From Pararge aegeria (taxonomy: Eukaryota; Arthropoda; Insecta; Lepidoptera; Nymphalidae), in NCBI RefSeq assembly GCF_905163445.1, contig NC_053193.1, positions 6,510,001-6,574,000 of the forward strand: DNA of 64,000 bases, in the 5' to 3' direction. Every line of letters starts with the position of its first letter. Position 1 is the first letter of the stretch. This document shows, piece after piece, positions 25,013 through 38,589 of the stretch. The notes beneath the pieces are model-generated. The model did not search any database and was not told the origin of the DNA. It was given only the letters and a program-made list of their open reading frames with translations. Position numbers and translations under genes: made by a program.

Positions 25013-28000
25013 TTATAAAAATAAAAAAAAGTTTATAAAAAACCTTCATTTTAATAGCTATTGCAGATTTAGCTTCTTTGAGATACCATATCAAGTGGTG
25101 AATTATGTTATTTATAAGTTCCCGGAAAGAGCATATTATATTATAACAACATAGAAGTATCCCGCATACCGGCCTTGCCACGCCATGCTGCCAGGTAACC
25201 TTAGGAGTCGGGCAACATGAGCTAGAACGAACCGGTGGTGTAAAATTATTATAAACCTACATTAAACTAGCGAAATTCGAATACATACATAAATAATAAA
25301 CTTATATAATATAGTCAATAAATCAATAAATACTTAAGAATAGAAACTTAATAAAAACAAACTATATAGATGCTAAGTCACCTTCAATGAGCTAGAAATT
25401 AATACCAGCAATCAAAACAATACAATTATAGTATTTGTTACTAGATTATTACTACAAGATTTAAAAAAATATATATGTAGTACTGCAAGTAGGTAACATG
25501 TTTGATGTCTATTCAAATAATATAGAATTTACACGATAGTACCATATTAAATTAATGGAAGTTAACATACAAAACCAGATTCCGTTGGGTCATTGGCCAT
25601 CGATTGAATATTATTAATTGGTCTCTGTACAAGGTTAAGCAGGAAAATACTTATGCTGAAAGATTGACAGATAAAAGGTCTCATTTGAAACGTAAGTGCT
25701 CAAATACGTTCCTCTTTACACTTTCCAGTTCCAAGAGCTCTTTACGTTACATGACCTTAGAAGGTACAAAGATACTGTTGTACGTATTCTGTTACAAGAG
25801 ATATGAAGACACTGTAGATATAGAACCTATATTCTCTATTGCAACATATTTCCATCTCTCTACACTCAACAAAGTAGAATACACTTTTTATTTTTTAATG
25901 TCTCAAATTGTGATGAAGTTCTACGATTATAATATGACAGAACACCAGGGCCCTGATTTATGGTATTTAACTATGTATTGTGACATTTAGATAATTTATC
26001 TTCATCAATTTTGATAGATGAGCTTTAATTAATGAAAAGATTAATGATATGAATAGATCTCCTGATTAAGCCCGATATGTGTACAAAAACAGAATTGCTA
26101 TGTTATCGAATTGATCAGCCAATGTTTTGCTAAAATCATACAAATTGGATATTTTTGGCTCTTCTCAGTACCTACACAAATCTCTTAACTAAATCGACCT
26201 GTCAAAAAATATTGCTGTCCTTTACACAAAGAAGATAGGGTTTTGCATGAACCAAGGTTGACTGGTAGAGAATCTTTAGCATTAACTGCACCTTTTGTAT
26301 TAAGTTTGAAAAAAGTTATGTAGAACCAAACCAGCACCGTTATCTGCCCACCCTAACTACTAACTAGTATTTTTTAATAACGTCGCGATCTTAATTGATT
26401 GGGCATGGACCTAAATTACTCTCAAGTGGCTTTGCAGATTAGTAGAAATTAAATGGTGAAATTATTCTACACGCTCAAACGAGAGCCTACTTCATTTACT
26501 GGCCAAGTAAGATCGTACGATCTTTGTTACCCTATTGCTCTAATTATTAGAAATTTAAAATATAAGTAGCAATTTCAATATATTATGGTATTAATAGCAT
26601 ATGGTACGTGCATGCATGCATCGTGCACAATGGAACACGAGCATTATTGTAAAGTACAGACAAATTCTTAGGAGCTGACCGTCCGGGTCTTTTTACCGTC
26701 CATACAGAATTACAGACCAATATTGACATTATCTTTGTCCTCCGGCTGACGGCTAATCTCTTTGTAGTGGACAATCTTTCCTTTTACAGGTGTATACCAT
26801 AAGGTTTATGTACACACGCAGTGCTGGTATGATCGTACATACCATTTACCATTTGCGTTGTAATATTGTTTAGTAAGCCACCAAAAAGATAAATTTCGAT
26901 ATTGTTTTATACCCACGGATTATCGTTCACAATTTAAAGTAAATTGTGATAGATCAACATCTCCTGAGGATGCCCGGCAATCGGATTTAAATGTAGAGTG
27001 TTTTTGAGTATAAGTCTATTAGATTGACTGAAAAACAACTGACAAAACTTAACCTCCATGTTATAGATAAGTTACTGTTGTATATATTTGTTGAAATACT
27101 TTCTCATAAGTTTCCCACAAGTTTCTTTTCATAAAAGAATGGTGCAAATCTTGTTGTTCCGTGGACGAAATTTCCTGCGCAGTGGTGACTGCTGTAGTTT
27201 TATAAGTAAAAGACAGGGACAATTATATGGAATGCAGTCAAGTCAAGGGCTAACTTGTAGTCTAAGTAAAAGAAAGTATAAAAAAAAATTACAAGCAAAA
27301 AATAACGTCCGCTGCTTATCAATATTAATCAGATTCCAATTCATTGCACAGTCAACTCAATATTTTTTTATATTGGAATCTACACTTAAGGTACAATTTG
27401 TGTGGGAGACTGGGCACATCCCAAAAAAATATGGGATAAATAAATTGCGAAATCAAAATAAATTAATAATACCAAAATACCGAATTGCACAGACTTTAAA
27501 ACCGCCTTACGCAATGAGCCAAATATATAATAAGCTTCAAATAAATGTAAAAAAGCTACAATTGCAAACCTTTTATAATCATATTATATCATTGCAGAGT
27601 ACCTTAGCTGTTATGGATATCATAAAATATCTGTCACTACTTTTTAATTTTGCATGTGTGGACCTCAATTTTCTGTCAACTTTTTTTTACATTAAATTTA
27701 GAATTCTGAATAATAACTAATACAATGATATAATATGATAATATATAAATCTCAGAACATTATTTTATATAATTGATAACAATTAAGATTAGACATTACT
27801 AATATAATTAAATTTAAAATTTTGCATGTCATATTCTATGTTGGAACTTTATATCGTAAGCACCAAGAACTACCCTTATTTAACCTTTTTTTTTCCTCTT
27901 TCATTTCAAGTTTAAAATGTCAACTGCTTTATATTTGTCAACAATCACTGCGGTCAGTAATTTTATGTAAGAGCAAGTAGATAAAACATGGTTGACATTT

Positions 28001-29970
28001 TCGGCCTTGACTGTAAGCTTGGCTGGACCACTTTCGCAGTTTGTATGCCATCGCACACCCACAATGTCTCGCCGCATTCTGTGAGGCGCGTACATCACAC
28101 AGATATTACTAGAAAGCGCTCCAGACGAATTATGTCTGTGGGACACCAAACAGGAACTTATGAAGCTGTTAACTATGCTTTAATAACGCATTAGAGGAAC
28201 TTTCCAGTCTCCAAGACCTTCGCAACTTAATTCTCAGAAACGAAAGATGTACGTCTATTGGAAATAGGAAATTGAATGCGTGCGTAAAAACTATGAAAGA
28301 ATTGAATTAGCTGTCTTTTATACTCAGTATCCCCAAAAGGAGGATAGCATTATTTTTAAAATGTCATTTAGTTTCAGAGATTTATGCAGCGAAAACATAA
28401 TTAGAACCCGTATCCCTTCGTAAGCCCTTTATTAAAGCGTCGACTTCTTACGCGTTTTATTTGTTTTTCTAGCAGTCTTGCGAAAACCGTTACATTACCC
28501 AGGATAGAAAGTATCCTATGCCATTTCCAGGATGAAAGCAAGCTCCTTGCAAAGTTTCGCTAAAACTGGTTTACCTGTGACCGAACATGGATAAAAAATG
28601 CTATATTTTAAATCTCCTGGGTAAATTACACCGTTGTTTTCTTGGAATAAAAGTATCTTTTGTCGAACTCCATTATGCAAGCTTATATGAGCAAAATTTC
28701 ATCAAAGATGGTGCAGACGCAAGTTCTTAATTAATCTGACAAACTAACCTAACCTAAACAGATATTCCTTTGCCGACCATTTTCTGTACGTATACCAGCT
28801 ATTGAATAATCAACATTTTGAATGTTTTATGACTGACAAAGAGCAAAGTTTAAGGTTACTACCGACAGAGTGATCTAAGATTCTTTTGTGCCTTTGTGTC
28901 AGCCGGGAGCAATTAGCTACTTTTTTTGTAAACACGGCGAAACTTCCCAAACTAGTTGTTTGCTAATCAATCTAACGAATTTGCTCGGCCTGTGGGAATA
29001 TTGTTGAAAACTTCATCGGTACGTTCCCACGACAGGTCAAACTTTAATAGAAAAGCTAACAGTTTCACCGTGACCGATCACTTTGGAACAATCGTTTTTG
29101 TTATACCTCTGTGTCTATTTAGTTCTGTATTTGAAAATTTTAATTTCAATTTTTTAAAGATATTGTACCGATACTGGTATAAAATCTCAAATTCCAATTA
29201 TTTTTTTCATTTAGGCCACCACAGGCAGTAGTTAAGCGTACATGTGTTTCCACTGTTGTGTGTGCGAATGTAGATATCACCTCAAGGAAAAAGCGGATAA
29301 CAAACGCACCCAGGTCTAAAAAGAGCCCACAACAAACTTAGCTGGGTTTTTTTTTGTATAGCGCATATGTTTTTTTTTCAAACAACTATAAAATACTTTG
29401 ATATTTAGATTGTTATTTAGTTAGATATAGTAATGGCATATCAAATGCATATCGCTCTTATACTTAGCCTACTAATTTAAATAAAATAATCGTTCTTTAT
29501 TTTTAGGTTGAGGTTGACTATGGTATCGGTTAGCATACAAATATGATTTAAATCTTTAAAAATTTACTTATATGGTAAATTAAAGGTAAATCAAAAATAC
29601 AAACTAATAAATGCATTTATTAGGTAGATTTTTTGTATTTTTTTTAATTTTCTAGTCAGGAAATCTAACTGGAAATTTTACGTGTTCAAGTCCCCGAACA
29701 CCGCTATTCTACAACGTATAAATAAAGTAGAAATGTATGTCTGCGATGACGAAATGATTGTTACTTATTTAGTTCATATTGATTAAGAACATAGTAACTA
29801 TAATACCAACAGAGACAATTGTTTATGATGTGCCAAGCAAATCTTGGAAGAACATAACAATATGATTGTATCATGATGACAAAGAACGATACATGCGTTT
29901 ATTAATTAGCTCGCGGCCTCATACAGCGCATTGTTGATCACGTATTAATTGACATATTTCCTGGTTGCAG
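25013..29970. other. Gene-poor stretch with unconvincing ORFs
   Basis: Two ORFs stand out by length only: 25,604-25,990 (128 codons) and 27,088-27,720 (210 codons). Both are rich in K, N, I, L, F and Y as expected of AT-rich DNA, and neither shows a domain, signal peptide or splice context. A mixed-composition block lies at 27.98-28.20 kb. Retroposon scraps are near 28.5-28.7 and 29.27-29.35 kb. Confidence 0.45.
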
Positions 29971-30035
29971 GACCGCAGGCGAGCCGGCTACGTTATAATG
30001 TAAGCGGCGCAAGACAACGCGCGACTTCCCTCAAG
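29971..30035 (+). other. Candidate non-coding (5' UTR) exon
   Basis: The 65-base GC-rich block is bounded by an acceptor 'tttcctggttgcag' and a donor 'AAG|GTAAGC'. It stands out from AT-rich flanks. It contains ATG immediately followed by TAA (30,0 kb, 'ataatgtaagc'), so it reads best as an untranslated exon, perhaps of the secreted-protein gene whose first coding exon opens with an acceptor at 41,574. In one frame it is open and would join that exon in phase, but the signal peptide at the downstream ATG argues against translation here. Confidence 0.4.
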
Positions 30036-30267
30036 GTAAGCATCTCTTCGTATTTAGACTACCTAGATTTACACCTGTCGACGGCAACTAGTATTAACTA
30101 CTATAGTTTCCACAATGAACGTTAAACTTCATTTGCAATAACTCCGTGACAGCAAAATCAAGCTACAGTGATCTTTTTGTCACTCAATTACTTCAATTAC
30201 TTTGCCATTGCACACAATTGCTATATTTTTGAAATTAGTGAAGTTTAGCATAGCCAGGAAATAAAAA

Positions 30268-30490
30268 CTATATCCCTTGACACGGGATAGAGTTAACGTA
30301 TCAAAGCACGACAACACAGTAGAAGTTTACTCTCGTTTATTATACTATTTGGATATTATTTCCACACTTGCGCCAATGCTTGGAGATTTTTTTAAACTGT
30401 GGGACAGGATAGCATTTTGTCCTTTTCCCGGGGAGAATAACGTAAGAGGCCCATGCTAGCCGTGTTAAGAATGCTACAGGCGCCCCAGCG
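30268..30490 (+). repeat. Dispersed repeat, family G
   Basis: It shares 'tttggatattatttccac' exactly with 54.4 kb (-), and 'cttttcccggggaga' with 54.3 kb. It shares a layout ('tatcccttgacacgggatag', 'gccaatgcttggagat', 'aaactgtggg') with 41.27 kb (+). I do not recognise the family. The 60-codon ORF inside it is repeat sequence. Confidence 0.65.
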
Positions 30491-30589
30491 TCGGGGTGAA
30501 ACGCGAAGAATTGTTGTCTGTTTGTTTCTTATCTATGTTTGGCTCAACATCTTCACTGATAATTAATATATCCTATATCAAGATGCAAG

Positions 30590-30700
30590 CTAAAGCAAGT
30601 GCTAAATTTCATCAAAATCGGTTTAACGTTTAAGCCGAACATACATAACAAACAATAAACAAACAGACACCCTTTGCACTTATAATACTAGTATGGATTA
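30590..30700 (-). mobile_element. Retroposon 5' fragment
   Basis: On the minus strand it opens 'actagtattataagtgcaaa' and continues into 'gtctgtttgttt', the start of the element class described at 19.2 kb. Confidence 0.55.
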
Positions 30701-31049
30701 TTATGGAAGTAGTGATGTCGATACGTAAGTCCAGACTTCTGTTCAATGATCAAAGTCACTAGCTACAACATTAAAGGTTATCGTATAAATAATCCATATT
30801 CAGATTATATATAATCAAGCTACCTTACAGACAAACAACATAACAATTTAATAAAGTCTGCGTTTCCATATACGTAGGTACGTAAAACACATAATGCAAT
30901 ATTTGATACGTTAGGTCTAGCTACGAGCGACCTTTAAAAGTAAAAGTTTTCAAGGATATAGGGATTGTATATGAATAAGAGTCAATAACTTTATGCTAGT
31001 AGTGCTTTACTGCTTACTTTCTCATACATTGTATACATACTTTATACAC

Positions 31050-31195
31050 TAAGCTTCATCATCATCGGCATCAACCCACTAGCGCCCAACTACACAATCA
31101 AATTGGTGGACTCAAAACGACTTTGAGAACATTATGGAGAACTCTCAGGATTGCAGGGTACCTCAGGATGTTTTCCTTCACCGTTGAAGCAATTA
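31050..31195 (-). mobile_element. SINE family C 3' fragment
   Basis: On the minus strand: 'cttcaacggtgaaggaaaac', 'ccctgcaatcctgagagttc' and 'tccataatgttctcaaagtc', then 'gatgatgatg'. The head is missing. Confidence 0.65.
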
Positions 31196-31199
31196 TCGA

Positions 31200-31535
31200 C
31201 TATTATTATTTATTTATCTACTCAAACTTGTATTTAAGCATTTATGCTCGTATGTTAAGATATGTATTAGTATATTTATTTTTTATATTTATCAATAGTA
31301 TTTTTGTATTTGTGTAGTCTGGTTTATGTATTAGTATGTAGATATTCGTATGTATGTACTAAATAGTGTACCCCACCTATTCGTTTTCTTTTTAGTTTTC
31401 CTAATCCTAAGGTTGCCTGGCAGAGATCGCTACTTAGCGATAAGGCCGCCTTTTGTATCCTGCTTCATTCTTTTTGTTTTGTCTCGTTTTTTTGAGTGGT
31501 GTATAAATAAAGAGTATAAATAAATAAATAAGCAA
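31200..31535 (+). mobile_element. LINE 3' end
   Basis: An AT-rich 3' untranslated part precedes 'ggttgcctggcagagatcgc' and 'tagcgataaggccgcc', with an 'aaataaagagtataaataaa' tail. It is the same family as the copies at both window ends. Confidence 0.75.
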
Positions 31536-33560
31536 GTGATGAGCTTAAACAATCTTCCTTGCCCCCTTAGGCCAGAAGGTGGGTACGGCCATGCGTCCTT
31601 GGTGTGGTTGCCTCTGTCATGTCTTCCTGAAAAGTTGTAAATAGGTAACAGCCTAAAGTTTTTTTTTTTTTTACCGTTTTATCACTCGTGGTTGAGTGCG
31701 TCGTCGTTTGGGAGATGCGATCCAGTGAAGTGCATAAACGACATATGGAACATGATCACTATCGGCGATATTTTAAGTAGTTTCGCATATGTGAAGCTGC
31801 CGCCTCTTAACGTTTTTAAAACGAGGGACAGACAAAAATTCGAAAGAATGCTTGAAATAATAAAAAAATGAATAACTCTTCAGATTTGTATTCTTCCAAA
31901 AATGGTTTTCAACCAGTTTATAGTTCTCTCAAATCTTAAAAGACTCATAATATCAAAGCCATTATCAAAGAGTAGGTATATAACTAAGAGTCCCAAAAGC
32001 TTTCAAAGAATGTGTTAACAAAAGTCCGATAAATAGACAATACGAACTTAGTAGAGCTAGAAGATCAAGTAGCAGTTTATAATAAGAGATCTCATGTTAT
32101 TTTTAACTACTTAATTAATCAGAGATGTCACAGTTGATGTCATGTAGGGTTTAGGATTTCGGAACACTAGAGATAAAATGAATATGAAAAGACAAGGTGA
32201 ATTAACGTTGATGCTTTATGATACCATCCAACTAAGCCTGACTCACATTTCAGCAAATGCCTGAGTATCGTATATTTAAGAAGACTGTAATGTAAAATCC
32301 TTTAAGTTTATAACGGAAGCGGCAACATATGTTTGTACGAACTAGCACAAAAAGTTTACAATAGAAGTGCCATTTAGGCAGTGACTATAAGTATAACCCT
32401 ACAAAGACTGTGTAAGCGACGCGGAGTAACAGAGCTGTGTCGCTTACGTGTATATTGCCGATCAAACTCGAAAAATATTAAATATATAATTAAATATTAT
32501 TGTATCACTGGTTAAACTATAACCTAAAAACTGACTGATTGACCTAACTGATTTAAAATATAACCTAAAAATTATAGATAAAATAGGCCTGCTTATGTAA
32601 AACGATAAAAAGTTGCCCTATATAACTAACCGTAAGACGTACGGTATAAATTAAACCGCTCCATTAAATTTATAAATTATAATTATTATATTCTTATCTC
32701 TCCGTAATAGTAGAAATTATTTCAGTCAGTTTTTTTCTTTGTGATTGTATCATGGATAAACAAAATATCACTAGTTAATAATATTTAAAAAGGAACATCT
32801 GCCAACCCTAGCTGTAAATAACCTTATTGGACTAACGACCGGTGATTTATTAGGCGAACACATTAATATTATCATTCCATTAAAAGACGGATTTAGTCCG
32901 GATCACAAATACACCGTCTCAGGGTCGACACCACACTGTCTACAAAATATATCTGAATGGAGGACTATATTAACAATTATTATATGAGCATAATAAGACG
33001 AGTTAGTAGTAAGTAGTAGAGCTCTTCATGAGAGCCCGGGTTACGGGTAGTAATAATAATAATAATAAATATTTATTAACCACAATAAATAAATTACAAC
33101 ATACTAAAACAAGAGGACAGTGAAAAAGAAAAAAAAATATTTATAAATTTAGGCGTATGTTGCTTCCTTGTGGTCAACGGGTCACCTACTCAGCTCTGTG
33201 CCGCAGCACCATGGCAGTAAATGCCAAGGAATACTATAACGCTGTAGGGACCAAAGGTCACGGGTTTTCGCGGACCGGCAGCGACATGGTCTGACGTAGT
33301 GTTTGTATACTCTATGGGTAAGTTATTGATAAATAACAAATATAATACAAACACTACGTCCTTATAACTTAACAATAATTACAAACATAAATTTAGGTCA
33401 ACCAAATAATAAAAAAAAAGAAAAACAGAATTATTACGATGCAAAAAGAAACTACTGCAGTACTACTGTAGTACTGCTGAAATGCTTATTTCTGCCACCA
33501 AACAGCATTCCGGTCTGTATCGGTTGCCGGGGTAAATACAGGCGCATGAGGCTTAATGGT
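31536..33560. other. Non-coding stretch
   Basis: A poly-T run lies at about 31,660-31,672. A possible retroposon tail in reverse sits at 33.05-33.36 kb, where the short minus-strand ORF is likely repeat-derived. A 10-bp-arm palindrome is at 33,457-33,477. No gene was found. Confidence 0.45.
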
Positions 33561-33850
33561 AAAGCGGTGATAATCCAGTGGGTAGACTTTTACTTCGGTC
33601 ATGTTCGAATCCCAGCACGCACCTCTAACTTTTCTAAGTTATAAGAAATTAAAAATATCACTTGCTTCAACGGTGGAGGAAAACATCGTGAGGAAACCTG
33701 CTTGCCTGAGAGTTCTCCATAATGTTCTCAAAGGTATGTGGAGTCCGCACTGGGCCAGCGTGGTGGGCTATGGCCTTAACCCCTTCTCAATATGGGTTGG
33801 TGGGCCCGTGCCCTGTAGTGGGCCGGTAATGGTAGGATCATCATCATAAT
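33561..33850 (+). mobile_element. SINE family C, well preserved
   Basis: The head 'aaagcggtgataatccagtg' with a B box 'catgttcgaatcccagc' is followed by 'aacggtggaggaaaacatcg', 'tgaggaaacctgcttgcctg', 'aatgttctcaaaggtatgtg', 'cccgtgccctgtagtgggcc' and a 'gatcatcatcat' end. The 82-codon ORF here is SINE sequence. Confidence 0.85.
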
Positions 33851-36800
33851 TTCAGCCTTACTCATCCACCCTCTTCCCGCCTCTCTCTTTATGTCGTCGG
33901 TCCATCGAGCTGGTGAGACGCCACACTACGCTTGCTTGTTCGTGGTCGCCACTCTATGGAACTATCCTGTTCCAACGGCCATCGCACCTACCACAAGCGT
34001 GGTCATTTCAACTTCCATTTCAACTTGCTGATAGTTTGAGCTATGTTACTTTTATTGTCCTGCGGATCTCTTCGTTTCTAATACTATCCTTTAGATATTA
34101 TGACGCTTATTTCCAACACGTTAGGTTATTTTAATTTAATAATAATATTTATGGCCGCAATTTGTGTTACTTGCATGTCGAGTGTTGCTCTGTTTATAAA
34201 CCTTGTTTTCCTACATACTATCAGTACAGAATACCTCGATAAAAGTTACTGAACGCTACCTAAGATTTATCTCTAAACTAGCTTCAGTTCAACCGCTATT
34301 TTTCAGCACGTCTCATGAAATTCCCATTTTCAATTCTAAAATAAAGCGTTAAATTTAATGTGGTTTAACGTCGCGACCTTTACATGTACTTGCAATCTCA
34401 TTGAATAAAACAAAATGAAATATTTTATTCAGATATATAAGTACTAAGTAAGTACATATAAAAAACAGCAGTTTTACTTTTTTTTATAAAATAAAACGGC
34501 TTGTGTATTACAGTTAAAAAGGTTACTTGATTAAGCAAACTTGTTTTAGTAAAGACTTATCTACTTGAGTAAAAAGTTTGCATATACAAGAATTAATGAG
34601 AAGACCGCAGTTTGATTCATTAGATAGCGAGAAGGTAAACAATTCGCAGTTTTTCAACTTACATGTTCAACAAAAACGTTCATAAATAAATAATGAATCT
34701 ACATAACATTCTACGATACTACTATGAGGTAAATTTAATAAAGTAGTGACTAGTCTGTTTAAAAAAACTACAGTGATAAGATACTTTTAGTTGTCATTTT
34801 TCTTTTACTTTCCTGCTATGTGCTTAATCATTGTACTTATTCAAAGTACTTTTTTACTTTCCGTTGAAGAGTTCCAACTTGCGTTTCAAAAATGTTTGCT
34901 GCAATTTAATTTAAACAAAAAAAAAGATCATCAGGTAAATTATAAATGAGAAACCAAAAATACTATATTGTGTCAAACGTCATAGATACATACTTAGGCT
35001 CAAAAGTAGTATGAAACTTACACGATTATGGTGACTACGTTTTCACTGAGACAGATACTCTAAATGCCCTTCAAAGCAAGTATCAGACAATCAGACCGCG
35101 AAAAATGTCTGTCAACTGATCAACGCAATTGTTTGTCGCGAATTGGAACAAAACCAGTGGCCCTTGTCGTTTGAGATATATTACATAATCTTAATGATTA
35201 TCCTTTTGTATTATATAGCTATGGCACGAAAGTTTGTCTTTTTGTTTGTTACCTATGTTCCGTTCTACAAATGCACCGATATTGACTTTATTTGGCACAT
35301 TACGAGTTAGTTGCACGGCACGCCGCACGAGGATGGAATTAGTATAATTTATTTCTCAAAACTCTCGCGTTACAAAAAAAATATACACAGACAACACATG
35401 TCGGTGTAACTACGGTTTAACAGAAAAACCGATCTTTCACATGGATAGCATTTAAAAAAGAACACATCGGAGATAAGCCCTTTAAAATCCTAATCATCAT
35501 TCGCCTAAAAACTAACATCCCACTACTAAGTAGGTATATCTGTCAATTCTCATGTCCTATGCACTATAATATTACTTAGACCTATGATATGGTTAGGTAA
35601 CGAACTGTCGCTCTAAAGAAAGATCTATTTTGCTTTTTGATTACGTTAATAATGTTTTATTCCACGTAATAGTAGCAATTATTGTCAGATGAAGCAACTA
35701 CATATCGCTGGATGTTAGTGATCGAGGCTTTACGTGCTTGGCTTAAGTGGGTCACGTATAATCCTATAGATAAGCCTTATTGTTTCCCAATACCCAAAAG
35801 TATTTTAGCTTCCATTATTATAGTAGGTAACACCTATTATACAAATATTTGTGTCAAGTGCTTCATATGACTAACATAACTATGAAGAAAGCGGTAATTG
35901 CTCATTAAGATACCTAATTAGGAAAAAAATCAATAATGAATCACGGTTTCTAAGTCCAAGGAGAACCAGATCTATTTGGTAGGCTAGAACTTTAATAATA
36001 GTCCCGTATTTAAATTTAAGACAGTCTACATACATTAGACAAATAAACTTTTATCTTTAAGTATCCACGGAGGCTGTACTATGTAATGAAATGTAAAGTA
36101 CTATGTAATATAAGACGGCCATAGCGTGAACCTAACCATGGTGGGTTCATCAATTTTGTTTTGCTAATATAGGCACCAAATTAGATTACTCTAAATATTA
36201 GTATTAATATATTTTAATTATAGGTATTGAACACAGCGCTTTATACCTTCTCTATTGAATTAATGTAATAGCATTCCATAAGAGCTCCAATTAATATTCA
36301 CGGTTTCACGTATTAGGTATGACTTCGTTAGGTATTTAAACAAAAGCCTGAAGTTCGCGAAGTATATGTGGGTATTCGAGCATTTAACGTATCTACTTAT
36401 TTTACAACCTCGACTTCGAAGAATAATAACTCATCTTATAATGAGTAACGATGCATTTTAGAATGGGAGCGTGAACCTAAATACTCTTTGGTTACAGAAC
36501 TACTGAAGCCTTAATTAACCCTACAGTAATAAGGTTTGTTACACAGCAAACCGAATACAGATAGGGCGTTGGCGTTGTAGTGGTAGGTAACTAGCCGAGG
36601 CGTTCCACCGGACCAAACAGAAATTGCCGAAATCGATCCCAATGGTACCAGTAAAATAATGTAATCGTCTTACTGACAGGCAATACAATGCACACGCTTT
36701 TTAAAAGACAAATGTTACAAAATCCAAAGTTGATTTTGAATCAGTCTATTAATGATCTGCACTGCACTGCACCAAACCTTCGAATTATCAGAAAAGCAGC

Positions 36801-37280
36801 TATTATATGGTGATTTCACTAAACGTCCGTCTTATTAATCATAAATATCCTTTGGAGTTCCCGTAAAGCAAACAGCAGTTACCTAATATGCAAATTTGTC
36901 CGACATCGTACTTTAGTGACCGGCCAACACTTTCTCGCCGTCGCTTTTTGCTATCCACTCCATTATCATACAATGGACATTAATGGCTTTGATAGCCATG
37001 TCCATGTTATGAACTCGTCTAACTACAAATGAAATAGCTTTTATGATTTAAAATGCAATCATAATAAATAGCAAATATATGCTCATATATTAGTGCTCCA
37101 TCTCAGCCATCTTTCATGACACCTTTTCAAATGATTATAGAGAGATTCATTTTTATTTCATTTAGATACCATGCTACCTGAATGCTGGATACAACTACAA
37201 AAACTTAAACGATTTTCAAAGACGCGAGATCTATTTAAAAAACATCTCTCTCCCAATCGACCCTTTACATCCATTTGTGT
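33851..37280. other. Gene-poor stretch
   Basis: The ORFs are short and opposite-strand. A retroposon 5' scrap lies at about 35.22 kb ('ggcacgaaagtttgtctttt'). Nothing else is recognised. Confidence 0.45.
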
Positions 37281-38100
37281 ACACCTGTCAGTCCTTGCGA
37301 GGGTGTAGTGTAGTGTAGCGATGCAGGCCGAGCGTGACTATAGAAAGTTAGTAATGCGCGTTCCCCTACATGTTCAATGTTGTTGATTCACGCACTCGTA
37401 TTAATTAAAGGAAGTAGACACATATCTAAATAGGTAGGAGTGTTAGAGTGCATTGAGGATGACGTGACGCCTTTATGGACAGTTGTTAGTGCGTGTCGGT
37501 CAACGGAGCCGAATACGTAGCGACTATTAACGGTATGCGTAACTTTGATGTTCGGTGCAGTTTTAAAAAGGTACAAGTAGACACTGAACGTTCTCAGAAG
37601 CACTCGAGTCGGTATTCTTACTGGAAAGTTATTTGTGTGCAACCCTGCGTTCACGCACCTCTGTTCCGCAACCGTTGTCGTCTCGCTCCCGCATGCATGT
37701 CAAGGTAGGGTTCAACAATCGAGGATTTGGTGCACGATAATTATACACCCAAACAGAATACCCATCAGCGTCTGCTTTATGTAAACAGTATGATTTCATT
37801 AGGTCACAAGCAATCTCGAGTATCATTCGATGCAATTTTAAATCGATCGAGATAAGTTACAAAATCTGGTGCCTACTTAGCGCATTAAAGTTATCGATGC
37901 CAGCTTTCTAATCCTCCCGAAGCCCGACTCTGGAACAGAGCGCGCTTAAAATCTGTAATCTCCAATCAAGCACCCATTGAAACACGGTCATATCCCGCGA
38001 GGCACTTCCGCGTGCGCGGCGTCGGCGCCTGGAGATCATTGCCAGATGCTGCCAATAGATCGCGACGGGGTCAACAGCCATTGCCCTTGTTTTGCGCACT
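37281..38100 (+). promoter_or_regulatory. CpG-rich promoter-like region with possible first exon
   Basis: This is the most CpG-rich non-repetitive stretch of the first 41 kb. It holds an arthropod-type initiator match ('ctgtcagtcc', about 37,286-37,295) and possible splice donors at 'tcaag|gtaggg' (after 37,706) and 'aaaaag|gtacaag'. It lies 3.5-4.3 kb before the acceptor that opens the first coding exon of the secreted-protein gene. ORFs on both strands overlap, as expected of GC-richer DNA. The assignment as promoter is inference. Confidence 0.3.
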
Positions 38101-38589
38101 AAATAATTAACTCGATTAAGTATACCAAATCATCTGTAAACTTGCATTTCTCACGACTCCGGGGGTCAAGGGAAACCACGTTGTTTATAATATTTTCAAA
38201 TGTCGTAATAAGTTTCATATAGGTAATATTATGCAGTAACCTTGTGGCACACTCTTGTGGTCAATTCAAATTGACATCAACTTTTAGTACGTTAGTAGGT
38301 AATTCGTACCTACATATTCAGTACATTACATTTTAATAAAGGCAGTGTCAATGACAAAGTATGATTAAGTAGCTTGCCTATTTATTTGGATGACTAGTGA
38401 AATATTTCCAAATTCAATAGATGGCGCTTTTGATGCGCAAGTGCATTACGTAAAAAATGTGAACATGAGAGCACAGTAAATATATTATAAGCTAAAGCAG
38501 TATGGAAACTAGACCGGATGGTTTAAAGTAAATAAACCTACTCCAGCTCCATTGGAGTGTTTTTTCTCAGATTGGTAATTAGTTAAGTA

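Noticed and set aside
25604..25990. ORF of 128 codons (+)
   Set aside because: No recognisable motif, AT-driven composition and no conserved-looking stretch. Coding exons in this window are clearly richer in GC.
27088..27720. ORF of 210 codons (+)
   Set aside because: It is long for the region, but the protein is rich in K, N, I, L, F and Q as AT-rich random DNA gives. It has no domain, no signal peptide and no splice support. A search for homologues or RNA-seq coverage would settle it.
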